Positions 1 through 9,699 of a DNA stretch of 64,000 nucleotides are shown one piece after another; position 1 is the stretch's first letter, and each line of letters opens with the position of its first letter. Below the pieces are notes generated by a model, which was not told where the DNA came from, searched no databases, and saw only the letters and a list, made by a program, of their open reading frames with translations. The DNA is from Massospora cicadina. Taxonomy: Eukaryota > Entomophthoromycota > Entomophthoromycetes > Entomophthorales > Entomophthoraceae. The translations under genes and the position numbers were made by a program. The stretch lies in contig JAKSZP010009458.1 of the NCBI GenBank assembly GCA_022478985.1, forward strand, positions 1 through 64,000, in the 5' to 3' direction.

Positions 1-450
1 GGAATTCTTAGCCTGATGTAGAAGACCATTGAGGTAGAGACGTTATAGGAAAATTCAATGGCAATGGCTGCCATTTCATGGTTGAGGTGCCAACTGAGGA
101 GTTGGGTGCCAAATTTTCCCTATAAATTCCCCTAGTAATGTTTTAATAAAGCAGATAGAAGAAATCAAAGATAGAAAAGATCCAAGATAGAAAAGCTTAA
201 TATTAGTTTTAAGTCCAAATCATCTTAATTTATCATTGTTGTAGTACAATAATTGTAGACTCTTTTGTGAATTAAAGAGTAAGGATCAGATATAATTAGA
301 AGAAAAGCAGACCTTTGATGTGTATCTCCGCTGACTCAGCGTGATGGTAACTAAGTCTGGGAACCTCCAAATCTGAGAGTGGATTAAATCAAGCCAGTAT
401 AGGGAAAAATATCTAATTGTTGAATCAATACCTCATGGATTATTCCAAGT
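1..450. repeat. unassigned AT-rich segment, possible LTR fragment
   Basis: No coding match is visible. A TATAAATT box near 121 and AATAAAG near 146 are spaced as in an LTR, and the segment precedes reverse-transcriptase remnants of element B. The outer boundary lies outside the window and I found no second copy, so an LTR identity is only a guess. Confidence 0.2.
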
Positions 451-559
451 TTAGTGTTTGACCACATCCAGTTTGATTATTCAACTACAGATAATAGTTA
501 TCATGCTAATATCGCTCATATATATCTATCAAGCAATGTGTTATGCACATAACCAAACC

Positions 560-1400
560 TGTGCAAATAAAATCTGGGAACAATTGGCCAAGACCCAGTT
601 TTGTCAGATTATATTATGGTGTTCTCCTCTGAACAAGAGTCTTATGCAATACTCCTGAGGCAAGTGATGGAGAGTTTAAGAGAGCCAACCTTACGCTTAA
701 AAGCAGTAAGTGTGAGAGCTTCAAGTCCTGAGCCACATTCTTTGGAAAAGCCACGTTGATTAAGGACATATGATAACCATAGACCAGGAGAAGGCGATCT
801 GGGAGTGGACCACATTAACTTGGTCAAAAAAATGAGGAGCTTTTGGGGACATGTACGTTCCTCAAGAAATTCATGCCAAATTTTTCTGAGGTGGTGGCGC
901 CCTTGTATAAGGCGAGTGTGTTAAAATTGCTCCAGTGGTCCCCTGTTTTTCAGGATGAATTCCAAGAGGTAAAGTGCACCCTGATAGCTATGTCCGTTCT
1001 TAGCCATTAAATTTTAAACCTTATTTGAGGTGGGCTGACCTAGGGATGATACCGCACCAATTATGGAAGTGAAGCAAATGGGAAAGGAGGATAAAACCCA
1101 GAAAACCTCCATGCGCGATGTATGATAGACCAGGAACTCCATGGACCGCATTTGCTATTTGCTATCTCAGTTCAGGGCATTGGTGCGCAAAACCAACACA
1201 GTCAAAATCGTCCCCTACCCAAAGTCCATTACCAGGATCGAACTCAGGAGGCAGTAGTGGAGGGTCCATACTCTACCACTGGGGTATCCTCCCTTTCCGT
1301 TCTTAGCCATGTAGATCTCAAAAAGGAGTTTATTGTGGCTACTGATGCCTTCAACTTTTTAATAGTGGCTGCCTTGTTACAAGTGGCGGAGATAGAATAG
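560..1400 (+). pseudogene. element B reverse transcriptase C-terminal part and start of RNase H, broken by a SINE
   Basis: In shifting frames the plus strand reads as the end of a Ty3/gypsy reverse transcriptase. LSDYIMVFSSEQESY (about 575-640) stands where the YLDD catalytic box belongs, followed by a LREANLTLKSSKCE-like stretch. Then RSFLGTCTFLKKFMPNF (about 830-880) is the conserved thumb motif. The run ends MSVLSH at 1007 and resumes VDLKKEFIVATDA at 1311 after the SINE, which is the usual junction into RNase H. The catalytic aspartate pair is damaged, so the enzyme would be inactive. Confidence 0.8.
1008..1295 (-). mobile_element. tRNA-derived SINE, copy 1 (288 bp)
   Basis: Flanked by a perfect 15-bp target duplication, TCCGTTCTTAGCCAT, at 993-1007 and 1296-1310. 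On the minus strand the head contains an A-box-like stretch (ACCCCAGTGGTAGAG) and a B box (GTTCGATCC), the internal RNA polymerase III promoter elements of tRNA genes. Its 3' tail on the minus strand matches the LINE at 49040-54312 and the family 1 elements. Ignoring the insert rejoins the host reading frame exactly, so the boundaries are secure. A second copy lies at 25536-25821. Confidence 0.92.
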
Positions 1401-1429
1401 AGCATCTGTTATGATTTTTTCCAGTAAAA

Positions 1430-1740
1430 TGTCCTTATCAGAGTTAAACTACGTCGTTTATGACAAATATTTATTGGAAGTGGTTGAGGCGCTGACCTAT
1501 TGGCGTCATCAATTGCATGTATCATCCTACCATTCCACATTTATACAGATCATTGTGCTTTGTTATACTACCATGCATCTCATGACCTGACTCTATGGAA
1601 AACACACTGGCATGAGAACATGGTTCAACTTGTGTTCTCCTATGAATACAATAAGGGCAAGGAGAATGGTTTGGCAGATGATTTGAGTTGCAACTTTGCG
1701 TTAGCTCCAGATCCTAAGGAGGTAGAGGTACACAATACTC
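1430..1740 (+). pseudogene. element B RNase H domain remnant
   Basis: The translated stretch reads FHIYTDHCALLYY, then LTLWKTHWHENMVQ and YNKGKENGLADDLS. This is the standard Ty3/gypsy RNase H pattern (TDH..L.Y, a tryptophan-rich middle, PGKEN..ADALS). It sits between the reverse transcriptase and integrase of the same element, with one frameshift upstream. It would remove the RNA strand after first-strand cDNA synthesis if intact. Confidence 0.8.
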
Positions 1741-1884
1741 ACTTAATGAACCCGCCAGGTAAGATTGTCTCCCAACATCCCTCTCATATGAAACACGTTT
1801 CAGCGCTTGATCCTCTGCAAATGCGTAGGAATATGGTATGTTCAGAAAGGCGGTCCTTAGACAGCTCTTTCCACAGAATATAAT

Positions 1885-2132
1885 ATGATCCTTTCCAAGA
1901 GCAAGTTAAATTGGGAGAATATTACCAGGGGTTATCACGTCAAGGATGAGATGGTGTGGTTGCAGGGATGCCTATGGGTTCCTGCCAGACCACTTCGCCT
2001 AGAAATCATCTGGGACCATAATGATGGGAGCACCATTGGGCACCCTGGAAAGGCAAAGACTCTAGAACTAATTTGTTGCACTTATAATTGAAAGTAATTA
2101 TCTGCAAAGGTTGCCAGATATTGTAAGGAGTG
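1885..2132 (+). pseudogene. element B integrase N-terminal zinc-binding domain, cut by element A
   Basis: The text contains GHPGKAKTLELI preceded by a His pair (WDHNDGSTIGH) and followed by CRYCKEC, which is the HHCC zinc-binding module that precedes the integrase core. The second cysteine pair ends exactly where element A starts at 2133. Reading resumes at 8459-8466, where GGAGTG is repeated and the same zinc finger continues with NKMKKYQPLAG. Confidence 0.82.
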
Positions 2133-2644
2133 TGTTGTATATGCAGCAGAATGGCTTATGAACCACTTAATGGTTTGCACAGGGTTATACCCACTGAGCA
2201 ATGGATTGATGATATGGATGTCGCTGACCTTAAATAAACTACAATAAAGTTATATATATAGGCAGCAATCGCCTCTGTGACACCTATTATCTATCCTATA
2301 TATATTATTAGCAGCCTTCTACTGCTGACTCTTCTTATTTCCAACTATCTCCCCACTTTCTCCTGATAAACGACCTCATTTCTTTATGTTTACGTTCCAT
2401 TCATATCTTCATTATTTTGGTTGTTATTGACCCTTTGGCTTAGCTACTAACATTTGACAGACTTTTTTTGGTTTTGCCTCATTACTGGAGGCTTCTGTCG
2501 AATATTCTTGCTAGAATGGTATTGCTTTTTCGCCTTATTTCAAAGCGCTCAAATATTCATATATAATTAAATAGTTTTTGACAGATATTGCCAATCCGCA
2601 AAACTATCTAGAGCTTATCATCCAGCCAAATCAATATTTCAACA
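2133..2644 (-). repeat. element A 3' LTR (512 bp)
   Basis: It aligns along its length with 7949-8458. On the minus strand it begins TGTTGAAATATTG and lies just downstream of a polypurine tract (2645-2655, GGGGGTGA on the minus strand). A clearly shared stretch on the plus strand is GGCAGCAATCGCCTCT. Many differences between the two LTRs indicate an old insertion. Confidence 0.88.
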
Positions 2645-2689
2645 TCACCCCCTTGACTGGATGATAAGCCTCCCTTTGCTTATACGCCC

Positions 2690-3850
2690 AAAGGAACTTT
2701 GTACTCAATTAACAATTTGACCACTCTCAGTGTCCTTGATTATGTAGGCATCAACGCCTGTTTCCACTAAAATTTTAATCGTCCCAATCCAGATGCTGGT
2801 CTACTTATGCTTTCAACCAAACTCGTGCTGGTCATGAAATAAACCATCTCTCCTTCTTAGAACTGGACTAGCCACTACGCCATATCTGATTGACGGCCTG
2901 ATTCTTTATCTTTTTGGCCAATCTGGAAGAGTACACTTCAGTTTGCAGCTTAATTAAAGTGCTTGCCAGGTTGGTCAAATAACGTTGTGGATCCATTCCA
3001 ACAGTATCTTCAATGCAAGCATAGAGCAGTGCACTAAGAGCTGGGTACTTCCATATAGTAACTGTAAGGGACTCTTCTCATGGCAGAATGATAGCTTTTA
3101 CTGTAATTGAAGATGGCGGTGTAAATGATGGAGCTCCAATCTTAAGGTCAATTTATTACCAATTTCTGGAGTATGTTCATCAAGGTCCCATTAACATTTT
3201 CAACCATACCATTTGATTTGGTGTGATATCGGGTCATCAGAACCCCAAAGATGTCCATCAGTCTATTTAGCTTTAGAAGGTGTGAGAGGAGAAGTTGGTT
3301 CTGTTATCATTAAGGATGGACTGAGGGCAGCCATGTCGCTGGATTATGTATTACATTATAAACTTGGCCACTATGAACGCCTCCAGATCTTGTATTGCCT
3401 GTGCCTCAACCCACCTGGTCACGTGAACAATCATCACCAGAAATACTTGGACCAGTTTGCTCCCATCAGCAGGGGCCCCAAAACATAAATGGAATCTGTA
3501 TTCTAGACAAAATGTGGTTTTATTAACCTTAAGAAGTCTTCGGGTGTAACAGCTTTTTCACTTGACACTGGTGATATCAGGAAATTGTCTCAAGCACGTT
3601 GAAGTGCATGCTCTCCTAGTAATACTGGGTAGAAAAAATTTAAAACTTCCTGCATAATCTTCCAAGTTCTACCACCTTATGCACGCTCTTAAAATACTCA
3701 GCTATGCTGAGGGTCTGGGGAAGTTCATCATAGAATCTCCAATGCATTTATACAGCTCATAGTTCCATTAAAAGGTTTGGCTCGCATCTCATTTAGCACC
3801 TTTATAACTTGAAGCAGTTTGTCATCATATCTTCCACTAAGCATATCGTT
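2690..3850 (-). pseudogene. element A integrase region, heavily decayed
   Basis: This is the expected integrase interval between RNase H (about 3900-4200) and the 3' LTR. Short pieces of integrase-like reading appear on the minus strand, but stops and frameshifts break it everywhere and I could not place the DDE residues with confidence. The assignment rests mainly on position in the element. Confidence 0.5.
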
Positions 3851-3889
3851 TTACAATACATCGCTTAGCTCTGCTAATGTCAATTTTTA

Positions 3890-4200
3890 GTAACCTCAAT
3901 AGACAATCCGCAATCTGGTGTCTTGCTCCAGGTTATTGAAGTATTTCGAAATTGTAAGCCTGCAGTTTGAGAGCCCATCATGCTAGCCGCTCTTCAGGCT
4001 CTCTAGGATTCTTCAATCAGCGTAACAAAGCATGATCTGTTACTACTTTAAACCTCACTCCATGCAAGTACGCCCTAAATTGCTTATATGCATAGATCAC
4101 CACTAAGCACCTTCGCTCAGTCACAGTATAATTTGTGTTTGTGGCGGTTCAGGCTCTGACTGCAATATGCAACAGGTTGCTCCTCCCCTTCATCATCCTT
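3890..4200 (-). pseudogene. element A RNase H remnant
   Basis: The minus strand reads FKVVTDHALLR, then LKNPREPEERLA and WALKLQAY, ending PGARHQIADCLLRL near 3930. This is the Ty3/gypsy RNase H signature, and the same module is better preserved in element C (44520-44870). It follows directly after the reverse transcriptase. Confidence 0.75.
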
Positions 4201-5030
4201 ATGGGATAGAACCGCCCCAACAGCTGAAAGAGAAGCATCCGTCTGAATAAAAAAACTCTTTATCAAAATTTGGGTAGCGTATCACTGAAACACTAAGTGC
4301 CATCTGAAGTATGTCAAAGGAGCATTTTTGGTGTTCCGCCCATTTGAACACAGCATCTTTTTTGTAGCTCAAATAACGGGCCCTAGTACAGCTGAAATTG
4401 GGGATGAAGCGCCAGTAGTAATAAACCATTCCCAAAAATACCTGTATGTCGCACTTAATATTTGGTGGAGTCATTCTCTGGATGGCCTCCACCTTAGCTG
4501 GGTGAGGTTTTAGCCCCTTCACGTCTACCATAAACCCTAGTTATTCTAGTTGGTCCTTGAAGTAGTGGCTTGTGGGGCTTAATAACAATATTGGAATCTG
4601 TGAGCTAGTGGAATACTTCCTACAGATGGACAAGATTCTTGGAAAACGTTCATAAGAAGACATTAATTTTGCAAAGTACATGAGAACACATAACAGCTTC
4701 AGGTCGCCAAGTATAGTGTCTATAGCCCGTTGGAACGTAGCTGGGGCGTTACACAGCCCATAAGGCATATGTGTCGGTTGGAAGAGCCCTTTGGACGTAG
4801 TAATGGCGCATTTATCCTGCTCTGCCATAGGCAACTTGATTTGCCAATATCCTGATAACAATTCCAATGCTGAGAAATAATGGCTCTGCCTAAGAAATTT
4901 AGGGCATCATCAATCTTTGGCAAGATATATAAGTCCTTTTTGGAAATGCTGTTGAGCTTTTGGTAATCTATTAGTACCCAGTTAGTACCGTTATTCTTTT
5001 TACAATTAGGACGGGCAAAGCCCATGGACT
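4199..5030 (-). pseudogene. element A reverse transcriptase remnant
   Basis: On the minus strand, NGTNWVLIDYQKLNSISKKD (about 4990-4930) is RT motif 2. SGYWQIKLPMAEQDKCAI and MPYGLCNAPATFQRA cover motifs 3 and 4. FLGMVYYYWRFIPNFS (about 4430-4380) is the thumb motif. The YLDD box has decayed to MYFAKLM near 4690. At least three frame breaks separate the pieces. Confidence 0.85.
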
Positions 5031-5963
5031 CTTTGATGGTTCTAGCATCCCTTGCTCCAATAGCTTCCCAATTTCCTAAGTAACTTTTATTCAGCTGCTC
5101 TCAATAGGTTGATCAGCTGAGACCTAATGGGAGGATGATCTCCAGTGTCCAATTGATCAACCACCCCAAGCGCGTCCCAAGCCACGATCATCAACAGCAA
5201 AAATTTCTTGTTTTTCAAATAAATCTATCGCCTGGTCCTACTGCTCTTCTGATAACCCCATGAAATTTTCACGTGGAACCACCTCCATTACTCTGGATTG
5301 GGGTTTGACAGAAGTCCAAATTTTTCTAGTGATCCAAATTCATGAAAATGGATAACCTTCTTGATGCGGGTCAAATGTAGTTATGCCAATACTTGGTGTT
5401 GGCGGACCTGCAATGGTTCATTCTGTAATTTGCTAGCAAAGCTTTGATCTCCTTGTTTTCAGGCAAGATGTTGCCTGGAGCAGCATGGGGCTCAAACCGT
5501 TACTACTGGTAAGGCCCAACAACCTTTTTCATAAATTATTTGGGTATTTCAACATCTAGCTCTATACATATTATAACTTGGTGACCATAGGAAACTATTA
5601 TGGGTCCAGCGGCTTGTAGGGGCAACCCTTGATACTCATTTATCTGCTGTATGAGAGCCTGGGTTACTTTTTTAATCAATGGTAACAACTAGGGATTACA
5701 CCATCGCAGTATGCGAGAATGACCTGCCCCATATGGACAGGATCATTTGGCACTTCTGGAGGTAAAATAAAGTAAGATCTGCTGTCCTAGCATCTTGAGG
5801 GTTTCATCCACCATATTGACTACTGCGCCAAAGTGACACATGAAAGCTGTTCCAATCAGCAGGTCATAAGTATTATTTAGTAACGGAATTGCTGGTGCTA
5901 CAACCACAATTGACCCAAACTGTAAGGGTAGTGCACTGTACGCTCCCCCTTAAACTGTGCTGT

Positions 5964-6161
5964 CTATCCAGCAGTCCCATACACCATTTGATTCTCTATG
6001 TCAGGTTTTAACGCCAACTTAGCTACCAACTTGATTGAAACTATGTTGACTGGTGCACCAGTATCTTCAATGGCGCGGATTTGGGTCTTTGCTACAAAAA
6101 TGGCACAATATGTATAATCGGAATAAAAAGAGTTTTGATTATCCATGACGTGAATGTTCAA
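5964..6161 (-). pseudogene. element A aspartic protease remnant
   Basis: A 65-residue minus-strand frame contains RAIEDTGAPVNIVSIKLV, the retropepsin active-site motif (D-T-G-A after a hydrophobic strand). It would cleave the Gag-Pol polyprotein. It lies between the Gag zinc knuckle and the reverse transcriptase, as expected. The rest of the domain is out of frame. Confidence 0.8.
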
Positions 6162-6549
6162 AGAGTCTCTCTTTTGTGAGGAAATTCATAATTCCCTAAT
6201 GACTGTGGGATATTCTTTAGCAATAGTGTTATTTGCATAGTGATGGATACTTCTTTCAACGTAGGAGCATCCAAGGAGGGTCAAGGCTAGTCCACCAAAA
6301 TTTGTTAAAAATATGGTAGATATAGGGTTTTGATTTCGCCTGGAGGCCCCCATCTACCGCAGCATTTTTTTACTTGTGCCTGAGTCAACACATGGGCCTC
6401 CACAGCCGGCTCTGACAGAACAGTATCTTATTGAACTGAGGTACTTTGAAGGAATATACTTTATTAGGTTTGGGTGGGACAGATGGGGTTGGAATAGAGG
6501 AGGTAGAGGGTCCCATCTCTACTCTGCTCTGTTTTTTACATGGACGTAC

Positions 6550-7783
6550 TGGTCTGACTTCACAAAATGAACCTGACTCTTAGGGAAATTATGCGCAAGG
6601 TGCCCAGAATGACCACACCCATAACATCTTGGCTCATAGGACTCCCAATCCTCAGTTGTTATGAGAAGGGCCAAGCTAATAGCTATACTGCTGCTTGTAG
6701 TCTGGCTGGGGACGAGTCACATATATATGATAGGGCTGGGAATTGTTAAGCGGAATAAAATTCAGTCAAGAGACCCACTCAAAGAAGACCTTCCTACAAC
6801 CCCAATTGGGTTTTGATACAAATTGGGTGGATTAAATGTTGCTGATAGATGGCGCAAGTAGCTGACGATTTTAAGCAGGGTTACATCTTCCTGCAAGGCT
6901 GGAGCTATAGCGGTAAAAAGTTCATGGTATGGATTCACTGCAGAAGTCATTGCAACCCCCATGTCAGCTTTGGATAACGTCCACGCTCCTACTAACACAT
7001 GTGCTTCATCATTGAAGTGGTCAGTGAACTCTGTGAGAGACTTAATTCGCTGGAACCCAATAGTTAAGAACTCGGCCTTCCACTGTGACATCTTTTCTAT
7101 GCCTCCAAACAACCGCACACAATTACCTTCACCTCCTGGTAGGTAACAGAGTTGTTCAAGAGATAACACTTAACATGGTCAGCGTTTCTGATGTCTAAGG
7201 AGGTTATCAACAACTTAGCCTTACACCAATCTGAAGCTCCCGCCACTGAAAATTCAAACTACATGAAAAATCCATGTATTTTTCCAACACAGTTAAATGG
7301 GGGCAGCTTTTCAATGCAGACCACTTCACCCCTCCATGCTAAGAGCCTTGGGAGTGAACTGAGGAACCGTGTAAGACCCATAGCAACATTCCCAGTGAGT
7401 GATGGTCTCAGGAAGCACGGCAGAGTGTGGCTTATACACCGCTTTAGGTACTGAGTGAGCCTCTTCAGTTGGCAATAATGCCAGTATGTGAGGATATTTT
7501 TTGAAGAGACATACTCATCCTCAGAGCTTACCTCAGGAGAGGAGTGAAACAAACTACCTACGTTTCCAGACAAGAGCCACTCTCCCTGGTATACGTTGTC
7601 ATGTCCATCATAACATGACCCCTCACTAGTAACCCTATCAAATTTGTGCCCTGCGCAATGTAGCCACTCCATAGTGTCATCCAAGCGGTTAACCAATTGT
7701 CTGTTTTGGCAACCAAGCAGATGCAGTTGGTTGAATGCCTTGTCAAGCTGATTTATTATAACCTTACGTTCTTGAAGAAACAT
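6550..7783 (-). pseudogene. element A Gag remnant with zinc knuckle
   Basis: Minus-strand frames 7783-7259 and 7169-6762 carry a Gag-like capsid region (WKAEFLTIGFQRIKSLTEFT and similar). Near 6660-6560 a knuckle reads CYGCGHSGHLAHN, a C-x2-C-x4-H-x4-C box whose last cysteine is now asparagine. The N-terminal part (about 7780-7640) could form a coiled coil. Gag would build the virus-like particle and package RNA. Two frame breaks are present. Confidence 0.7.
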
Positions 7784-7931
7784 ATCTTGAATATGGGTAA
7801 TTTATCCAGGACAAGTTTCATTTCTTCATATTAAGATAACTTGGGAAACAGAGGCAGTGCCCCATCAAGTTGAGCCTGTTGCGCCTTAGCTTACGGCTAT
7901 AGAGCTTTGTTGGTGGTTGATTAATGGGCCA

Positions 7932-7947
7932 CTTGTAGTGAGCACCA
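7932..7947 (-). other. element A primer-binding site (tRNA-Ile type)
   Basis: On the minus strand, TGGTGCTCACTACAAG follows the end of the 5' LTR at 7949. It is complementary to a tRNA 3' end including CCA. The match is to the tRNA-Ile(AAU) at 20926-20999, with mismatches at the distal end. The same site is present in C and D, and in a mutated form in J. Confidence 0.75.
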
Positions 7948-7948
7948 C

Positions 7949-8458
7949 TGTAGTAAAATCTTGCGGACGGTTTATGAATCGCTTAATGGTTTGCACAGGG
8001 TTAAACCCAATTAGCAATGGATTGATTATATGGATATCGCCAACCCTAAATAAACTAGAATAAAATTTTATATATATAGGCAGCAATCGCCTCTATGACA
8101 CCACTTTATTTATATTATATATATGATTAGCAGCCTTCTACTGCTGACTCTTCTTATTTTTAATTATCCCCCTCTATCTCCTAATCAAAGACCACCATTA
8201 CTTCTCTTTACATTCCACTTATATCTTCATTGTTTTAGTCAGTTTCACTCTTTGGCTTAGTTAGTTTTCATTTTCCAGAACTTTTTTGTTTTCCTCATTA
8301 TAAAAGCTTCTGGTAAAAATTCATGCCAGAATGGTATCGCCTTTTCATCTTTTTTCAATGTGCTTAAATATTTGTATACTATTAAATTGTTTTTGACAGA
8401 CATTAGCCAATCTGCTACAATTGTTTAGAGCATATCGTCCAGTCATATCAATATCACA
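7949..8458 (-). repeat. element A 5' LTR (510 bp)
   Basis: Partner of 2133-2644. On the minus strand it starts TGTGATATTG and ends next to the primer-binding site. The outer edge abuts the resumed integrase of element B. Confidence 0.88.
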
Positions 8459-9140
8459 ATGGAGTGCCTGGTCTGAAACAAAATGAAAAAATACCAGCCC
8501 CTCGCAGGATTTATTAGTACCCCTTCAAAAGGCTGAAGGGCCCTGGACTTCCTTATTGATGGTATTTATTTTGGAGTTACCTGCATGTGATGGCTACAAT
8601 GCCATCATGGTGGTGGTGGACCGTTTTATGAAGTTTTCTCACTTTATTCCCTTTAGAACCACTGTAACTGCGGCAGAGATGGCTAGGATCTTCGTGTCTC
8701 ATGTGTTTTCCTTTCATGGGTGCCCCAGAAATTAATTAGTGATCATGATCCCCGTTTTACCTCCTTCTTTTGGGAAAAGTTATGTAAGTCTCTAAATTCG
8801 CCCCTGCCATTCAACTGCCTATCACCCCAATCATATGGGCAGACTGAACAAATAAACCAGTGTTTGGAACAGGTCTCGCGGTGTTACACTACTAAGGACC
8901 ATTAAGATTGGGCTTCCTATCTTCCCATGGCCCATATTTAGCTATAACAAAGCTCAACATGCATCTATTGGTTGTTCCTCATTTTTTTGGCAACTATGGT
9001 TTTAACCCCGCCTTCAACATGGAGTCCAGCTGTGGATCCAAAGTAGAAACGGTTACAGACTTTTCTAAGACTATCAAGGAAGTACACCAGGGAGTTAACA
9101 CGAATTTAGATGCATCTATGCAAGCTTATAAGTAACGCTG
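8459..9140 (+). pseudogene. element B integrase catalytic core, decayed
   Basis: After a broken start (PWTSLLMVFILELP, about 8535) the frame reads AIMVVVDRFMKFSHFIPF and then LISDHDPRFTSFFWE (about 8730-8780). It continues SYGQTEQINQCLEQ (about 8830-8870). These are the three blocks of the Ty3/gypsy integrase core: the first acidic block, the D of SD.xP.FTS and the E of GQTE. The first catalytic Asp has become Val in LMVF. Frameshifts near 8700 and 8905 inactivate it. Confidence 0.87.
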
Positions 9141-9222
9141 ATGGTAAGAGACAGGTAGGTCCTGATTACAAGGAAGGGGATCTCATGATTCTTGATGCTA
9201 GAAATGTACCAATTAATCAGCC

Positions 9223-9660
9223 ATGAAAAAACTGGGACCAAAAAAGATAGGTCCTTACTGCACTGTCAGAAAAGTGGTCACGCCTCATACCAGAAAGATC
9301 TTCCCCTCATCATTCCAGATCTTTGACGTCTTTCATGAAAGTAAGCTGACGTTGTTTGAGGGCCCCCACCAGAGATTCCAGAGGCCTATATCATTAATGG
9401 GTCTCCAGAGTGGTATTTGGAGGAAAATTTTAGCTTCTTGCTGTGTAAGAAGAAGCCTTGAGTATCTGGTATCTTAGAAAGGGATTTGATGCAGCTGAGA
9501 ACAGTTGGGTACTAGCGCGCTATTGTGCCCATGCCCAAGATCTAATTTAATCTTCCACGAGTATTTCCCTGAGGCAGCAGGACCCAAGACGAAGCAAAGT
9601 ATAGCCGTCATGAAGCTGGCCCCTTCCCACAAGAACTTCTCTCTGGATGAAGCCCTTATA
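9223..9660 (+). pseudogene. element B integrase C-terminal region with chromodomain-like end
   Basis: KKLGPKKIGPYCTVRKV, then FPSSFQIFDVFHESKLT is the GPY/F module typical of chromovirus integrases. A stop and a 1-nt frameshift near 9478 separate it from DAAENSWV and FHEYFPEAAGP (about 9490-9590), which match the aromatic-rich end of chromodomains (YLV.WKG....NTWEP). Such domains direct integration to methylated-histone chromatin. The copy is non-functional. Confidence 0.8.
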
Positions 9661-9699
9661 AGGGAAAAGAGCTCAAACAAAACGGGAGGGTATTTTTTT

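Larger units (their letters stand above)
2133..8458 (-). mobile_element. Ty3/gypsy retrotransposon A, complete structure but decayed
   Basis: Two diverged LTRs, 2133-2644 and 7949-8458, enclose minus-strand gag, protease, reverse transcriptase, RNase H and integrase remnants in the usual order. A polypurine tract borders the lower LTR and a tRNA primer-binding site borders the upper one. GGAGTG occurs on both outer flanks (2127-2132 and 8461-8466), consistent with a 4-6 bp target duplication. It lies inside the integrase zinc finger of element B, so it is younger than B. Every open frame is broken. Confidence 0.92.
451..9690 (+). mobile_element. Ty3/gypsy chromodomain retrotransposon B, decayed, interrupted by A and a SINE
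   Basis: Plus-strand pol remnants follow in canonical Ty3/gypsy order: reverse transcriptase, RNase H, integrase zinc finger, integrase core and a C-terminal chromodomain-like tail. Element A (2133-8458) splits the integrase zinc finger, and a SINE (1008-1295) splits the end of the reverse transcriptase. Frameshifts and stops are frequent, so the copy is dead. Gag, protease and the N-terminal reverse transcriptase lie left of the window or are lost. The chromodomain places it with the chromoviruses, a Ty3/gypsy branch common in fungi, plants and vertebrates. Confidence 0.85.

Noticed and set aside
458..658. Open frame of 66 codons on the plus strand
   Set aside because: It overlaps the reverse-transcriptase remnant of element B, which reads better in another frame (VFSSEQESY).
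2133..8458. Repeat-induced point mutation as the cause of decay in element A
   Set aside because: LTR differences are a mix of transitions, transversions and indels with no strong one-sided C-to-T pattern by eye. A count of dinucleotide changes would settle it.
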